From Deinococcus sp. (GTDB lineage Bacteria; Deinococcota; Deinococci; Deinococcales; Deinococcaceae), in assembly GCA_030524065.1 (NCBI GenBank), contig JAUNHF010000048.1, forward strand, positions 1 through 9,910: DNA of 9,910 nucleotides, given 5' to 3'. The notes under the pieces were generated by a model. The model worked only from the letters and a program-made list of their open reading frames with translations. It searched no databases and was not told the DNA's origin. The stretch's first letter is position 1, and the number at the start of each line of letters is the position of its first letter. Positions 1 to 6,256 of this stretch are shown piece by piece. A program made the position numbers and the translations under genes.

Positions 1-2820
1 GAAACCGTCGGCGCTGATCCCGCTCAGGTCGGCCTGACCCTGCCAGCCCTGGCCCCAGCGGGCGCTGCCGCTCACGCTGGCGGCGCGGCCCTGCACGGTC
101 AGTGCCTGGGTGCCGCTCACGCTCAGTTGGCCGCCAGCAGCGGCCCGGTAGCGCAGGTCCAGGTCGCCCCAGCGGCCACTCAGGTCGGGTGTGGGGGTCA
201 GCGGTCCGCCCAGGCTCAGGCGCTGGGCGGGCAGGCGCACGCCGCTTACGCTCAGCGGAGCCGTGCGTCCTGTCAGGGCCGCGCTCAGCTGGCCGTAATC
301 GCCGTACAGCCGGCCCTGCAACACCTGTCCGCTCAGCCCGCCGACGCCGCCTACGGCGCCCAGCGTGACCGGGCCGCGCAGGTTGACCTGCGGGTAGACT
401 TCGCCGCTGGCGACCGCGACGAAGCCGGCCAGGGGACCTTCGCTACCGCCACTGGCCCGCAGGCCCTCAGCCCTGACCACTCCCGCCTGCCGCCGCAGGG
501 TGCCGGCCAGGGCCGCGCCGTCTGCCTGCGCCTGCACCCGCGCCGTGCCGCCCTCGCCAGCCAGATTCAGGTCCAGGGTGCCGCTCAGACCGGCCAGCGG
601 CGAATCCTGGCCCAGCACGCCGCGCAGCACCGGCCGCAGCGCTCCCAGATTCACGCGGCCCTGCGCGTCCCAGCGCTCGCCGTCAATCACGCCGCTGGCC
701 CGCTCGTCTGCCGTGCGCAGGTCAAAGTCAAAACGCAGGCCCCCCCGCACGCTCACATCGGCGCTCACATCGGTGCCGCTGAGGTTGACGCGGGTGGCAA
801 AGTCCCGGTCCAGCTGGGTCACGCCGCTCAGGGCCACGCTCCGGCGCCCCTCGCCCAACTTGCCCTCCCAGCGTGCGCGGTCGCCCTCGCCAGTGGCCGT
901 CACGCTCAAGCCTTTGCCCTGGCCGCGCACGGTGCCGCGCAGATCGTCCAGGCCCAAGCTGGTATTCAGTGTCCCATCCAGCCGGACACCGCTGCTCAGT
1001 TGCAGACCATTCAGGTCGGCCTCTATCCGCTCGCTGCGCCAGCGCAGGCTGTGGCCGCCCGCGTCCCAGCGGGCCTGCTGGGTGTCCCAGTTCAGGTTCA
1101 GAGGCCCGCTGAGGGAGCGTTCCAGCGGGCCGCCGCCGAGGCTGAGTTGCCCGCCCAGCTGTGAGCGGTTCACGTCCACGCCGCCGCGCCCGGCCAGGGT
1201 AAAGCCGCTGCTCTTCAGGCCCTGGGCCTGCCACTGCCCGCGCCAGTCGGAGTCCAGATTCAGATTCAGGGAGCCGCCGCCGGGTTGCCGCAGCTGCGCT
1301 ACCGTCCCGGCATCACTGAAGCGGGCCTCACCGTCCAGCGCAAAGCCGGCGGCCTTCAGTCCCTCGGCGCGCAGGCGCAGGTCGCCGGCCCGGCCTGACA
1401 GCGACAGCGCCCCGCTGAGGCTGTCCAGTTCGGGGTTCAGCCGCACGGCGATCACCTGGCCCGACAGCGCCACGCGCCCCTGCGCCGGCCCGCCCAGCGC
1501 CGTGCCGCTGATGGTGGCAAAGTCGGCGGGCCGGCCTTCCAGCGTCTCGCGGGCAATGCTGGCGCCCAGGTCCAGCGGTGCGTCCAGCAGGGTGCCGCGC
1601 CAGTCCAGCTGCCCGCTGCCGCCAAAGTTCCACTCTCCGCTCAGGCGCTGCTTGCCCAGCAAGGCAGTTTCGGCTCCCAGCCGCCAGCGGTTCAGCTCGG
1701 GGCGGGTCGCGGCGTCGCCGTCGCGGTCCAGATAGCGGTACTCGTTCGCCAGCCGCTGAAACGGGATGCCGGCCAGGGAGCCCTCAGGGCTGCTGGCCTG
1801 GGCCACCACTTCCACGCCCTGCCAGCCGGGGCCGAGGTTACGGGCCTGCGCGGTCAGCCGGGCCTCGCCCTCGCCGCTGGTGTCCAGGGCGCCGGCCAGC
1901 GCGGCCAGCTGCGGGGTGCCTTCCAACTTCACTTTCCATTGCTCGGCGGCCAGATTCACGTCGGCCACGGCCGTGACCGGCTTGCCGTAGCCTTCGCCGC
2001 TCAGCTGCACCTGAATCAGGTCGCCTACGTGGGTGGCGGTCCCGCTGACGGCACTCACCTCGGCCCAGTCGGCTTCGGGCACCCGGATATGGCCGCCGCT
2101 CAGCTGCATGCGGCCCTGCACCGGCCCCTGGCCGAAGAGGTACTCGCCGGTAATGGTGCCTTCCTCGACGCCCTGCCAGTAGTGGCGCAGCACGCGGGCG
2201 TCGGCCTGGAAGTTGGTCACGTACTCGGTGCCTTCTGCGCCTTGGCGGAAGCCCAGGTGGGCGCTGATGGCCCCACCGGCCGTGTTGCCCTGAGCCATCA
2301 GGCCGCCGTCCCGCGCCTGAGTCACCCGAAACGTGCCGTCCGGGACATTGGCCGCCTGGCCGCTGACCTTCAGCGCGGTATCGGACACGGTCAGCTGCCG
2401 CAGCTGCACTTTCCAGCCTTCTTCGGTGGTAATAGCGTCTTCGCCCTGCCCGAACAGCTCGGCCAGTTCCAGCGCCACCTCGGCGCCGCGCAGGTTCACG
2501 TTCACGTACATCACCCGCCGGCCCAGGTCAAAGCCGGCCAGCCCCACACCCAGCGCCTCGGCCCGCGCGGTGATGCCCGGCAGCTTGACCTGCGTGCCGT
2601 GCAGCACGGGTCGCCACAGCGGACCGCTGACGCTCGCCGCCTGCACATCCTCGGTCACGCGCAGCAGAATCCAGCGGCCCAGCAGTGCCGGCGCGTAGGC
2701 GGCCAAAAAGGCCAGGATCAGCGCCAGCGCGACCACAGAGAGACTCGCCACCCGGCGGCGCGAAGGGCGTGGGCGGGAGACAGGATCAGGCGAAGCGGGG
2801 TGCCCGGTTTCCCGGTTCAC
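1..2820 (-). CDS. TamB/DUF490-like translocation and assembly module protein (partial, N-terminal 940 codons)
   Basis: An uninterrupted minus-strand frame runs from a GTG at 2820 to the left edge, giving 940 codons with no stop; the C-terminus lies outside the window. GGAGGGG sits 6-12 nt before the GTG, which supports this start. The product begins with a charged, Pro-rich tail and an RRR stop-transfer patch (residues 21-23), then one hydrophobic segment (about 24-48), so it is probably an inner-membrane signal anchor with the bulk in the periplasm. The rest is long, low in cysteine and full of alternating-residue beta motifs with recurring LSG and GxLxLxG phrases. This fits the AsmA/TamB beta-taco architecture, a groove thought to carry phospholipids or assist outer-membrane assembly in diderms. 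The diagnostic C-terminal DUF490 domain is not visible, so the family call is by architecture. No tamA/bamA-type barrel gene is in the window. An AsmA-like or adhesin-like protein is the alternative. Confidence 0.72.
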   Translation of the reverse strand, partial: MNRETGHPASPDPVSRPRPSRRRVASLSVVALALILAFLAAYAPALLGRWILLRVTEDVQAASVSGPLWRPVLHGTQVKLPGITARAEALGVGLAGFDLGRRVMYVNVNLRGAEVALELAELFGQGEDAITTEEGWKVQLRQLTVSDTALKVSGQAANVPDGTFRVTQARDGGLMAQGNTAGGAISAHLGFRQGAEGTEYVTNFQADARVLRHYWQGVEEGTITGEYLFGQGPVQGRMQLSGGHIRVPEADWAEVSAVSGTATHVGDLIQVQLSGEGYGKPVTAVADVNLAAEQWKVKLEGTPQLAALAGALDTSGEGEARLTAQARNLGPGWQGVEVVAQASSPEGSLAGIPFQRLANEYRYLDRDGDAATRPELNRWRLGAETALLGKQRLSGEWNFGGSGQLDWRGTLLDAPLDLGASIARETLEGRPADFATISGTALGGPAQGRVALSGQVIAVRLNPELDSLSGALSLSGRAGDLRLRAEGLKAAGFALDGEARFSDAGTVAQLRQPGGGSLNLNLDSDWRGQWQAQGLKSSGFTLAGRGGVDVNRSQLGGQLSLGGGPLERSLSGPLNLNWDTQQARWDAGGHSLRWRSERIEADLNGLQLSSGVRLDGTLNTSLGLDDLRGTVRGQGKGLSVTATGEGDRARWEGKLGEGRRSVALSGVTQLDRDFATRVNLSGTDVSADVSVRGGLRFDFDLRTADERASGVIDGERWDAQGRVNLGALRPVLRGVLGQDSPLAGLSGTLDLNLAGEGGTARVQAQADGAALAGTLRRQAGVVRAEGLRASGGSEGPLAGFVAVASGEVYPQVNLRGPVTLGAVGGVGGLSGQVLQGRLYGDYGQLSAALTGRTAPLSVSGVRLPAQRLSLGGPLTPTPDLSGRWGDLDLRYRAAAGGQLSVSGTQALTVQGRAASVSGSARWGQGWQGQADLSGISADGF

Positions 2821-2885
2821 TCCCGCCCCTCCCTGTCCGTTGCCCCTATCAAATTGTGGCGTACTTCGGCCCACATCTGCCGAGC

Positions 2886-2891
2886 ATTCTA
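2886..2891 (-). promoter_or_regulatory. Candidate -10 box for the tamB-like gene
   Basis: Read on the minus strand, this hexamer is TAGAAT, identical to the -10 box seen upstream of ispF. It would start transcription near 2879, leaving a 5' leader of about 60 nt that contains the GGAGGGG ribosome binding site. No good -35 box lies 16-18 nt upstream; only a weak TTTCTC is near. The call rests on the -10 match and on its lying in a local AT-rich patch. Confidence 0.3.
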
Positions 2892-2987
2892 AGGGAAGGG
2901 GGAGTGAGAAACCCGCCAGCTGCCGCCGCTGTGCCCGTGCGCCTCGCTGCTGCCCCGCCGCCTGGCCTGACGGAACGCTTAGGCAGT

Positions 2988-3016
2988 GTGACCGGAGGCT
3001 GGAATACCGCTAGGCT
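2988..3016 (+). promoter_or_regulatory. Candidate promoter for the secreted-protein gene
   Basis: GTGACC (2988-2993) and TAGGCT (3011-3016) are separated by 17 nt and match the TTGACA/TANNNT pattern at 4 of 6 positions and at the key T, A and T. The predicted start near 3023 leaves a leader of about 120 nt before the ATG at 3147. The match is modest, and a promoter closer to the gene cannot be excluded. Confidence 0.28.
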
Positions 3017-3146
3017 CTGGGCAGGCCCAGTCCACAAGTCCCAGTTCCTAAAGCCCGGCCCCAAGACCCAGATCACATCGCCCTGAGTCCTGCGGATACC
3101 GGAGCGCGTCCCCTGGCCGCTCGCCTACCAGCAAGGAGTACCGCCG

Positions 3147-3683
3147 ATGACCCGTCCAAGCAGTGTGTCTCTCTTCTCGCTCGCCCTGGCCGCCCTGTCT
3201 TTGCTCTCTCCGGCGCTCGCAGCCAGCCGCACCCCGCTGATTTCCAGTCAGGCGTCTTTTTTTTACAGCGACTTTTGCCGCGCCGAGGGCTGCCGCTTTG
3301 TGGGTTCCGGGCGCTCGCTCGCTGAATCGGGCGGCTACTGGATCAAGGACTACCGTTACCGCCTGCGCGGCGGAGCAGAGGTGGAGATTGGGCGCTACGA
3401 CGACCCGGCGCATCCTGAGAGTATCGGTGACGTCATTTACGCTGTGCTCGACTTTCGCGGCAACGGCAACGAGCCGCTGGCCGTCCGCTTCGCCTCGCTG
3501 GGCCTGGGCCGGACCGTCACGGCTCCGCAGCTGGCCGCATGCTTTGCCCAGGCGCGGAAGAATCCCGCTGCCCAGCGCCGGGGCGAGGAAAGCTGGCTTG
3601 TGGGCGGCGACCGTGACCGGGGAGCTTTTTGCCGGCTTGAGGCTGGGTGGATGAAACGGCTGGTCGTGACGATTGTGGACTGA
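3147..3683 (+). CDS. Secreted protein of unknown function with four cysteines
   Basis: The 178-aa product has a clear Sec signal peptide: a short polar N-terminus, a hydrophobic core (about residues 7-22), and an ALA-A type cleavage site near residue 25. The mature part of about 153 residues is mixed alpha/beta in composition and has four cysteines: a close pair in FCRAEGC (Cys44, Cys49), and Cys132 and Cys162. An even number in an exported protein suggests two disulfides. I recognise no enzymatic motif and no lipobox, so it is probably a soluble periplasmic or extracellular protein. The ATG follows AAGGAG by 8 nt, a good ribosome binding site. It is 54 nt ahead of ispF, but ispF appears to have its own promoter, so an operon is uncertain. 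It may be a lineage-restricted Deinococcus protein; that is inference. Confidence 0.8.
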   Translation: MTRPSSVSLFSLALAALSLLSPALAASRTPLISSQASFFYSDFCRAEGCRFVGSGRSLAESGGYWIKDYRYRLRGGAEVEIGRYDDPAHPESIGDVIYAVLDFRGNGNEPLAVRFASLGLGRTVTAPQLAACFAQARKNPAAQRRGEESWLVGGDRDRGAFCRLEAGWMKRLVVTIVD

Positions 3684-3724
3684 GGCAGGGGCCAGCACCC
3701 GCCCAATCCGAAATCCGCCCGGTC

Positions 3725-3730
3725 TAGAAT
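3725..3730 (+). promoter_or_regulatory. -10 box of a probable leaderless promoter for ispF
   Basis: TAGAAT is separated by seven nucleotides from the ATG of ispF at 3738. Transcription normally begins about seven nucleotides after a -10 box, so the mRNA would start at or beside the A of the ATG. No Shine-Dalgarno sequence lies in this short interval, which agrees with leaderless translation. A -35 element is not evident. Confidence 0.6.
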
Positions 3731-3737
3731 CCTCGGC

Positions 3738-4223
3738 ATGACTGCTTCCCTTCCTTTCCGCGTCGGCTACGGCGAAGACGCCCACCGCCTGGGCGCCGGG
3801 CGGCCGCTGGTGCTGGGCGGCGTGACGGTGCCCTCAGAGCGCGGCGCCGAGGCCCACAGCGACGGCGACGTGATTTTGCACACCCTGGCCGACGCCCTGC
3901 TGAGCGGCGTGGCGGCAGGCGACATCGGCCAGTATTTTCCCGACACCGACGCGGCCTGGCGGGGCCTGGACTCGGCCCACATCCTCAAGCGGGCGCTGGA
4001 AGTGGTGCGGGAGCGCGGCTACGCCCTGGGTAACCTGGCGCTGGTGGTCACGCTGGACCGGCCCAAGCTGGGGCCACTGCGGGCCGAAATCGCCGCGAAT
4101 GTGGCGCAGCTGTGCGGCCTGGACCCGTCCGAGGTGGGCCTGAGCTTCAAAACCTCCGAGGGGCTGGCCCCGGACCACGTGCAGGCGCGGGCCACCGCGC
4201 TGCTGGTGCGTGCCGATGACTGA
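3738..4223 (+). CDS. ispF: 2-C-methyl-D-erythritol 2,4-cyclodiphosphate synthase
   Basis: This enzyme converts CDP-methylerythritol 2-phosphate to methylerythritol 2,4-cyclodiphosphate with release of CMP, the fifth step of the MEP isoprenoid pathway, in the cytosol. In Deinococcus the pathway feeds carotenoid and quinone synthesis. The 161-aa length is typical. Family landmarks are intact: the DxH metal motif as EDAH (Asp14, His16), AHSDGDV (40-46) followed by the third metal ligand His48, [11 protein letters not shown] (61-71), and FKTSEGL (137-143). The active form is a homotrimer with one Zn site per subunit. The start is the first ATG after a -10 box and lacks a Shine-Dalgarno. The stop codon lies inside the next gene, which suggests translational coupling. 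The usual partner ispD is not visible. Confidence 0.96.
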   Translation: MTASLPFRVGYGEDAHRLGAGRPLVLGGVTVPSERGAEAHSDGDVILHTLADALLSGVAAGDIGQYFPDTDAAWRGLDSAHILKRALEVVRERGYALGNLALVVTLDRPKLGPLRAEIAANVAQLCGLDPSEVGLSFKTSEGLAPDHVQARATALLVRADD

Positions 4224-4692
4224 AGCCCTGGCCGCTGCGCCGCTGCTGCATGTGGTGCTGTTCGAGCCGGAGAAGGCCGGCAACGTGGGCAATGTGGCCC
4301 GCACCTGCGCCGTGCTAGGGGCCGCGCTGCACCTGATTCGGCCCTACGGCTTTCACCTCAGCGACCGTGAGTTTCGCCGGGCCGTGATGGATTACTTGGA
4401 AGGGGTGGAGCTGCACCAGCACGACAACTGGACCGCGTTTCAGGCGAGTTTGGCGGATTCGGCGCGGGTGTGGGCGTTCTCTACGCACGCGCACAAATAC
4501 CACACGCAGGCCGGCTTTCAGCGCGGTGACTACCTGCTGCTGGGGCCTGAGTCGCGTGGCCTGCCGGCCTGGCTGCGTGAGCCGTTGCCTGCGCTCAAGC
4601 TGCCGCAGCCCGGAGGCGGGCGCAGCTTGAACCTTAGTGTGGCGGCGGGCGTGGCGGCTTTTGAGGCCGCCCGGCAGATTGAGGGCTGGTAG
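4216..4692 (+). CDS. trmL: TrmL/YibK-type tRNA (cytidine/uridine-34)-2'-O-methyltransferase
   Basis: This SPOUT-class methyltransferase is expected to transfer a methyl group from S-adenosylmethionine to the 2'-OH of the wobble nucleotide of tRNA-Leu. The 158-aa product is a minimal SPOUT domain with the three trefoil-knot motifs in order: [13 protein letters not shown] (19-31), [11 protein letters not shown] (107-117) and [19 protein letters not shown] (127-145). It has no extra RNA-binding domain, which matches TrmL rather than TrmH or RlmB. The ATG at 4216 overlaps the end of ispF by 8 nt. A GTG at 4210 in the same frame (158 versus 160 aa) is possible, and neither start has a clear ribosome binding site, so coupling to ispF termination is likely. 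I am sure of the SPOUT family but less sure of the exact tRNA target. Confidence 0.88.
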   Translation: MTEALAAAPLLHVVLFEPEKAGNVGNVARTCAVLGAALHLIRPYGFHLSDREFRRAVMDYLEGVELHQHDNWTAFQASLADSARVWAFSTHAHKYHTQAGFQRGDYLLLGPESRGLPAWLREPLPALKLPQPGGGRSLNLSVAAGVAAFEAARQIEGW

Positions 4693-4745
4693 GGCAGGAG
4701 GGCCGCCCCACTTCTGCGGCCCCTTGCCAGGGCAAGCCACCAACA

Positions 4746-4781
4746 ACACAGGACCCGGCCGGTGGGGCACGGGTCCTGTGT
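4746..4781. terminator. Hairpin terminator between convergent trmL and rpoZ
   Basis: An 11-bp perfect inverted repeat (ACACAGGACCC with GGGTCCTGTGT, counting the outer A-T pair at 4746/4781) encloses a 13-14 nt GC-rich loop. It lies 53 nt past the trmL stop and 25 nt past the rpoZ stop on the other strand. T content after the stem is moderate: TTGTTGGTGG on the minus side and TGCTGCGTGTTAG on the plus side. It therefore probably works better for rpoZ than for trmL. Confidence 0.65.
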
Positions 4782-4806
4782 GCTGCGTGTTAGTTGGGCG
4801 CGGGGT

Positions 4807-5106
4807 TCAGTCGCGTTCGCGTTCGCGCTCGGCGGTCAGCTGCTTTTGCAGCTCAATCTGCCGCTGACGCTGGTAATCCTGAAAAAAGCGCTGTTCGTCA
4901 ATCAGGTCCGGGCCGGTGGTCAGCTGGCCGGTGGCAAGTTCGCGCATCGCCAGGGTCACCACGTTGTGAATTTTGGCCTTCTGGTCGGCCGGCAGCACGC
5001 TGGGGGCGCCGGCACTCAGCTGCAACGCTCGCTTGGCGGTAATCACCGACAGGCGGTATTTGCTGTCCGTCATGTCAAGCATGCGGTCAATATTCTTCTC
5101 TGCCAT
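4807..5106 (-). CDS. rpoZ: DNA-directed RNA polymerase subunit omega
   Basis: Omega wraps the beta-prime C-terminus and helps assemble and stabilise RNA polymerase. The 99-aa product has the family pattern: an N-terminal helix MAEKNIDRMLDMTDSKYRLS, the TAKRALQL helix (23-30) matching the conserved AAKRARQL region, and a second conserved stretch at about 42-60 ending in TLAMRELATGQL. The start at 5106 is fixed by GGAGGAG only 6 nt upstream and by the family N-terminus. A longer in-frame extension up to 5169 has Arg/Pro/Ala-rich composition and is rejected. The last 30 residues are predicted helix, rich in Gln, Arg and Glu, and end in the low-complexity tail RERERD. The gene is monocistronic here, divergent from an ArsR-type regulator. 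Confidence 0.9.
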   Translation of the reverse strand: MAEKNIDRMLDMTDSKYRLSVITAKRALQLSAGAPSVLPADQKAKIHNVVTLAMRELATGQLTTGPDLIDEQRFFQDYQRQRQIELQKQLTAERERERD

Positions 5107-5336
5107 TTTCTTACTCCTCCTGGCGGGGCCACGGGCGGGGCTTGCCGCGGTTCTGCTGGGCGCCCGCACACCAAAGACTTGCCGCGAGCGCCGCTTGCTC
5201 CCCGCGCAAATGTCTGGGGGCGGTGAACATCCTAGTATACTTGCCCGCGAACGGAAGTGCGCTGCGTTTTCCTACTGTGCCCCTACAGGGCGCCCCTACG
5301 TGGGCAAATGTAACGCAGTGCCCCGAGGGAGTGAGC
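5107..5336. promoter_or_regulatory. Divergent promoter region between rpoZ and the ArsR-type gene
   Basis: The 230-nt gap includes one sharp AT-rich island, CCTAGTATACTTG (5231-5243). Its core AGTATACT is an 8-bp palindrome, so it supplies a TANNNT -10 box on both strands (TATACT at 5236-5241 plus; TATACT or TAGGAT on the minus strand). A second plus-strand TACTGT lies at 5273-5278. No convincing -35 box fits any of them, so the start sites are undecided. A palindromic -10 in front of an ArsR-type gene would also be a natural operator. Either reading leaves a leader of about 90 nt for the regulator and 120 nt for rpoZ. Confidence 0.4.
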
Positions 5337-5663
5337 ATGAACCAACCCATTCATCAGTACAAGGCCAAGTTCTTCAAGGCCCTGGCCCACCCGCTGCGCC
5401 TGGCTATTTTGGATGTCCTGCGTGACGGCGAGAAGACCGTGACCCAGCTGCAAGAACTGACCGGCGGCGAGCAGGCCAGCATCAGCCAGCACCTCGCCGT
5501 GCTGCGGACCAACCATTTCGTGACCTACCGCAAGGCGGGCACACTGGCCTACTACCGCAACGAGGACCCGGATGTGTACCTGTTTCTGGACCTGGGGCGC
5601 GAAGTGTACGAGCGCCAGCTGGAGCGCCAGCAGGCCCAGTTGGAAGAGCGCCGTCGCCGCTGA
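5337..5663 (+). CDS. ArsR/SmtB-family winged-helix transcriptional regulator without cysteines
   Basis: The 108-aa product has the compact ArsR fold: an N-terminal helix with KALAHPLRLAILDVL (14-28), a helix-turn-helix with recognition helix EQASISQHLAVLRTNHFV (45-62), and the beta-wing VTYRKAGTLAYYRN (62-75). A C-terminal dimerisation helix runs into a charged, coiled-coil-like tail of Arg, Glu and Gln. The protein has no cysteine, and the alpha-3 ELCVC metal site of ArsR/CadC is replaced by TVTQLQELTG. It is therefore unlikely to sense thiophilic metals through thiolates, and its signal is unknown. GAGGGAG at 5325-5331, 5 nt before the ATG, sets the start; a GTG at 5331 would overlap that ribosome binding site. 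Autoregulation at the upstream palindrome is plausible but unproved. Confidence 0.88.
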   Translation: MNQPIHQYKAKFFKALAHPLRLAILDVLRDGEKTVTQLQELTGGEQASISQHLAVLRTNHFVTYRKAGTLAYYRNEDPDVYLFLDLGREVYERQLERQQAQLEERRRR

Positions 5664-5675
5664 TCCGCACGCCCC

Positions 5676-5694
5676 TGACAGATGACATCTGACA
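5676..5694. repeat. Three TGACA repeats at 7-bp spacing with an embedded 13-bp palindrome
   Basis: TGACA begins at 5676, 5683 and 5690, exactly 7 bp apart. Within them CAGATGACATCTG (5679-5691) is a perfect odd-centred palindrome. As RNA the stem would be only about 5 bp with a 3-nt loop, so a terminator is doubtful even though CAGTTTTC follows. It looks more like a protein-binding site in the gap between the ArsR-type gene and the Roadblock operon, with no known matching factor. Confidence 0.4.
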
Positions 5695-5773
5695 GTTTTC
5701 TTGCGTCCTATTCGGCCATCTGGTGTCCCGAAACCTGTAACGAGCTTGTAAGCGGCGGCATGTTTTGATGCTG

Positions 5774-5831
5774 GGTGTTCAGACACCGGCTTTCCCCCAC
5801 AGGCTGGTAAAGCGGCCCTGCTTGGTGTCTG
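5774..5831 (+). promoter_or_regulatory. Mutually exclusive hairpins upstream of the Roadblock operon
   Basis: GGTGT (5774-5778) can pair with ACACC (5783-5787) over a TCAG loop. The same segment, as CAGACACC (5780-5787), can instead pair with GGTGTCTG (5824-5831), a perfect 8-bp stem over 36 nt. If transcribed, this would be a switchable leader ahead of the AAAAGGAG ribosome binding site (5855-5862). I found no clear promoter in 5664-5867 with which to place the transcription start, so whether it is transcribed is unknown. Confidence 0.3.
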
Positions 5832-5867
5832 CCGGAGCGGCGTAAGCCCGGTCCAAAAGGAGCTACC

Positions 5868-6239
5868 ATGACTGGAAGTAAACAGGAACAATTGCAAGCC
5901 ATCATCTCTGATCTGCGCAGCGCCATTCCCGAGCTGCGCGGCGCCATGATCGCCACCGTAGACGGCCTGCCCATCGCGCAGCTCTTTACCGACAACACCG
6001 ACGGCAACCGCGTGGCCGCCATGGCCGCTACCGCCCTGGGTCTGGGCAAGCGCATCAACGACACCCTGGGCACCGGCGACCTGAGCGAGATGAGCGTGGC
6101 CGGCCTGGACGGGAAGGTGTACATCTACGCTGCTGGCCGCAAGGGCGTGCTGGCTGTGGTGGCCCCAAGCGGCATGAACGTCGGTCTGCTCAACATGGAA
6201 GCCCGCGACGCCGCTGGCCGTGTCACCACGGTCCTCTAA
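5868..6239 (+). CDS. Roadblock/LC7 domain protein (MglB-like)
   Basis: The 123-aa product is a single Roadblock/LC7 domain. Its N-terminal helix QLQAIISDLRSAIPELRGAM (8-27) leads into the strand-turn IATVDGLPIAQL (28-39), a central helix VAAMAATALGLGKRIN (49-64), and the beta hairpin MSVAGLDGKVYIYAAGRKGVLAVVA (75-99), ending in an amphipathic helix near 106-118. Family members form homodimers that bind Ras-like GTPases such as MglA or act as scaffolds in signalling. No GTPase gene is visible in this window, so the partner must be elsewhere. A strong ribosome binding site, AAAAGGAG, precedes the ATG by 5 nt. The next gene starts 17 nt after its stop, so the two are almost certainly co-transcribed and co-function. 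Confidence 0.88.
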   Translation: MTGSKQEQLQAIISDLRSAIPELRGAMIATVDGLPIAQLFTDNTDGNRVAAMAATALGLGKRINDTLGTGDLSEMSVAGLDGKVYIYAAGRKGVLAVVAPSGMNVGLLNMEARDAAGRVTTVL

Positions 6240-6256
6240 AGAAAAAGGAGATGACG

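Larger units (their letters stand above)
2821..3146. other. Intergenic region between divergent tamB-like and secreted-protein genes
   Basis: This 326-nt gap has no convincing ORF. It holds the ribosome binding site of the tamB-like gene on the minus strand, an AT-richer patch around 2848-2895 that probably includes its promoter, and a plus-strand -35/-10 candidate near 2988-3016. Short open frames that cross it lack ribosome binding sites and plausible composition. AAGGAG at 3133-3138 belongs to the secreted-protein gene. Confidence 0.6.

Noticed and set aside
127..1735. Long plus-strand open frames (127-1164 and 500-1735) opposite the tamB-like gene
   Set aside because: They are rich in Ala, Arg, Pro, Ser and Gln, lack ribosome binding sites, and lie antisense to a continuous, well-composed minus-strand frame. 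They are by-products of high GC content.
1939..2892. Plus-strand 317-codon frame opposite the start of the tamB-like gene
   Set aside because: Low-complexity His/Gln/Ala-rich composition and no family resemblance; the minus frame has a ribosome binding site and a membrane anchor.
5107..5169. N-terminal extension of rpoZ by 21 codons
   Set aside because: The extension is Arg/Pro/Ala-rich and unlike omega; GGAGGAG just before the ATG at 5106 fixes the shorter start.
5142..5336. Longer start for the ArsR-type gene
   Set aside because: It would run through the promoter island and has no ribosome binding site; GAGGGAG before 5337 and the family length support the short form.
6251..6256. ATG at 6251 as start of the V4R-like gene
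   Set aside because: It abuts the AAAAAGGAG site with no spacer, whereas 6257 has a 6-nt spacer.
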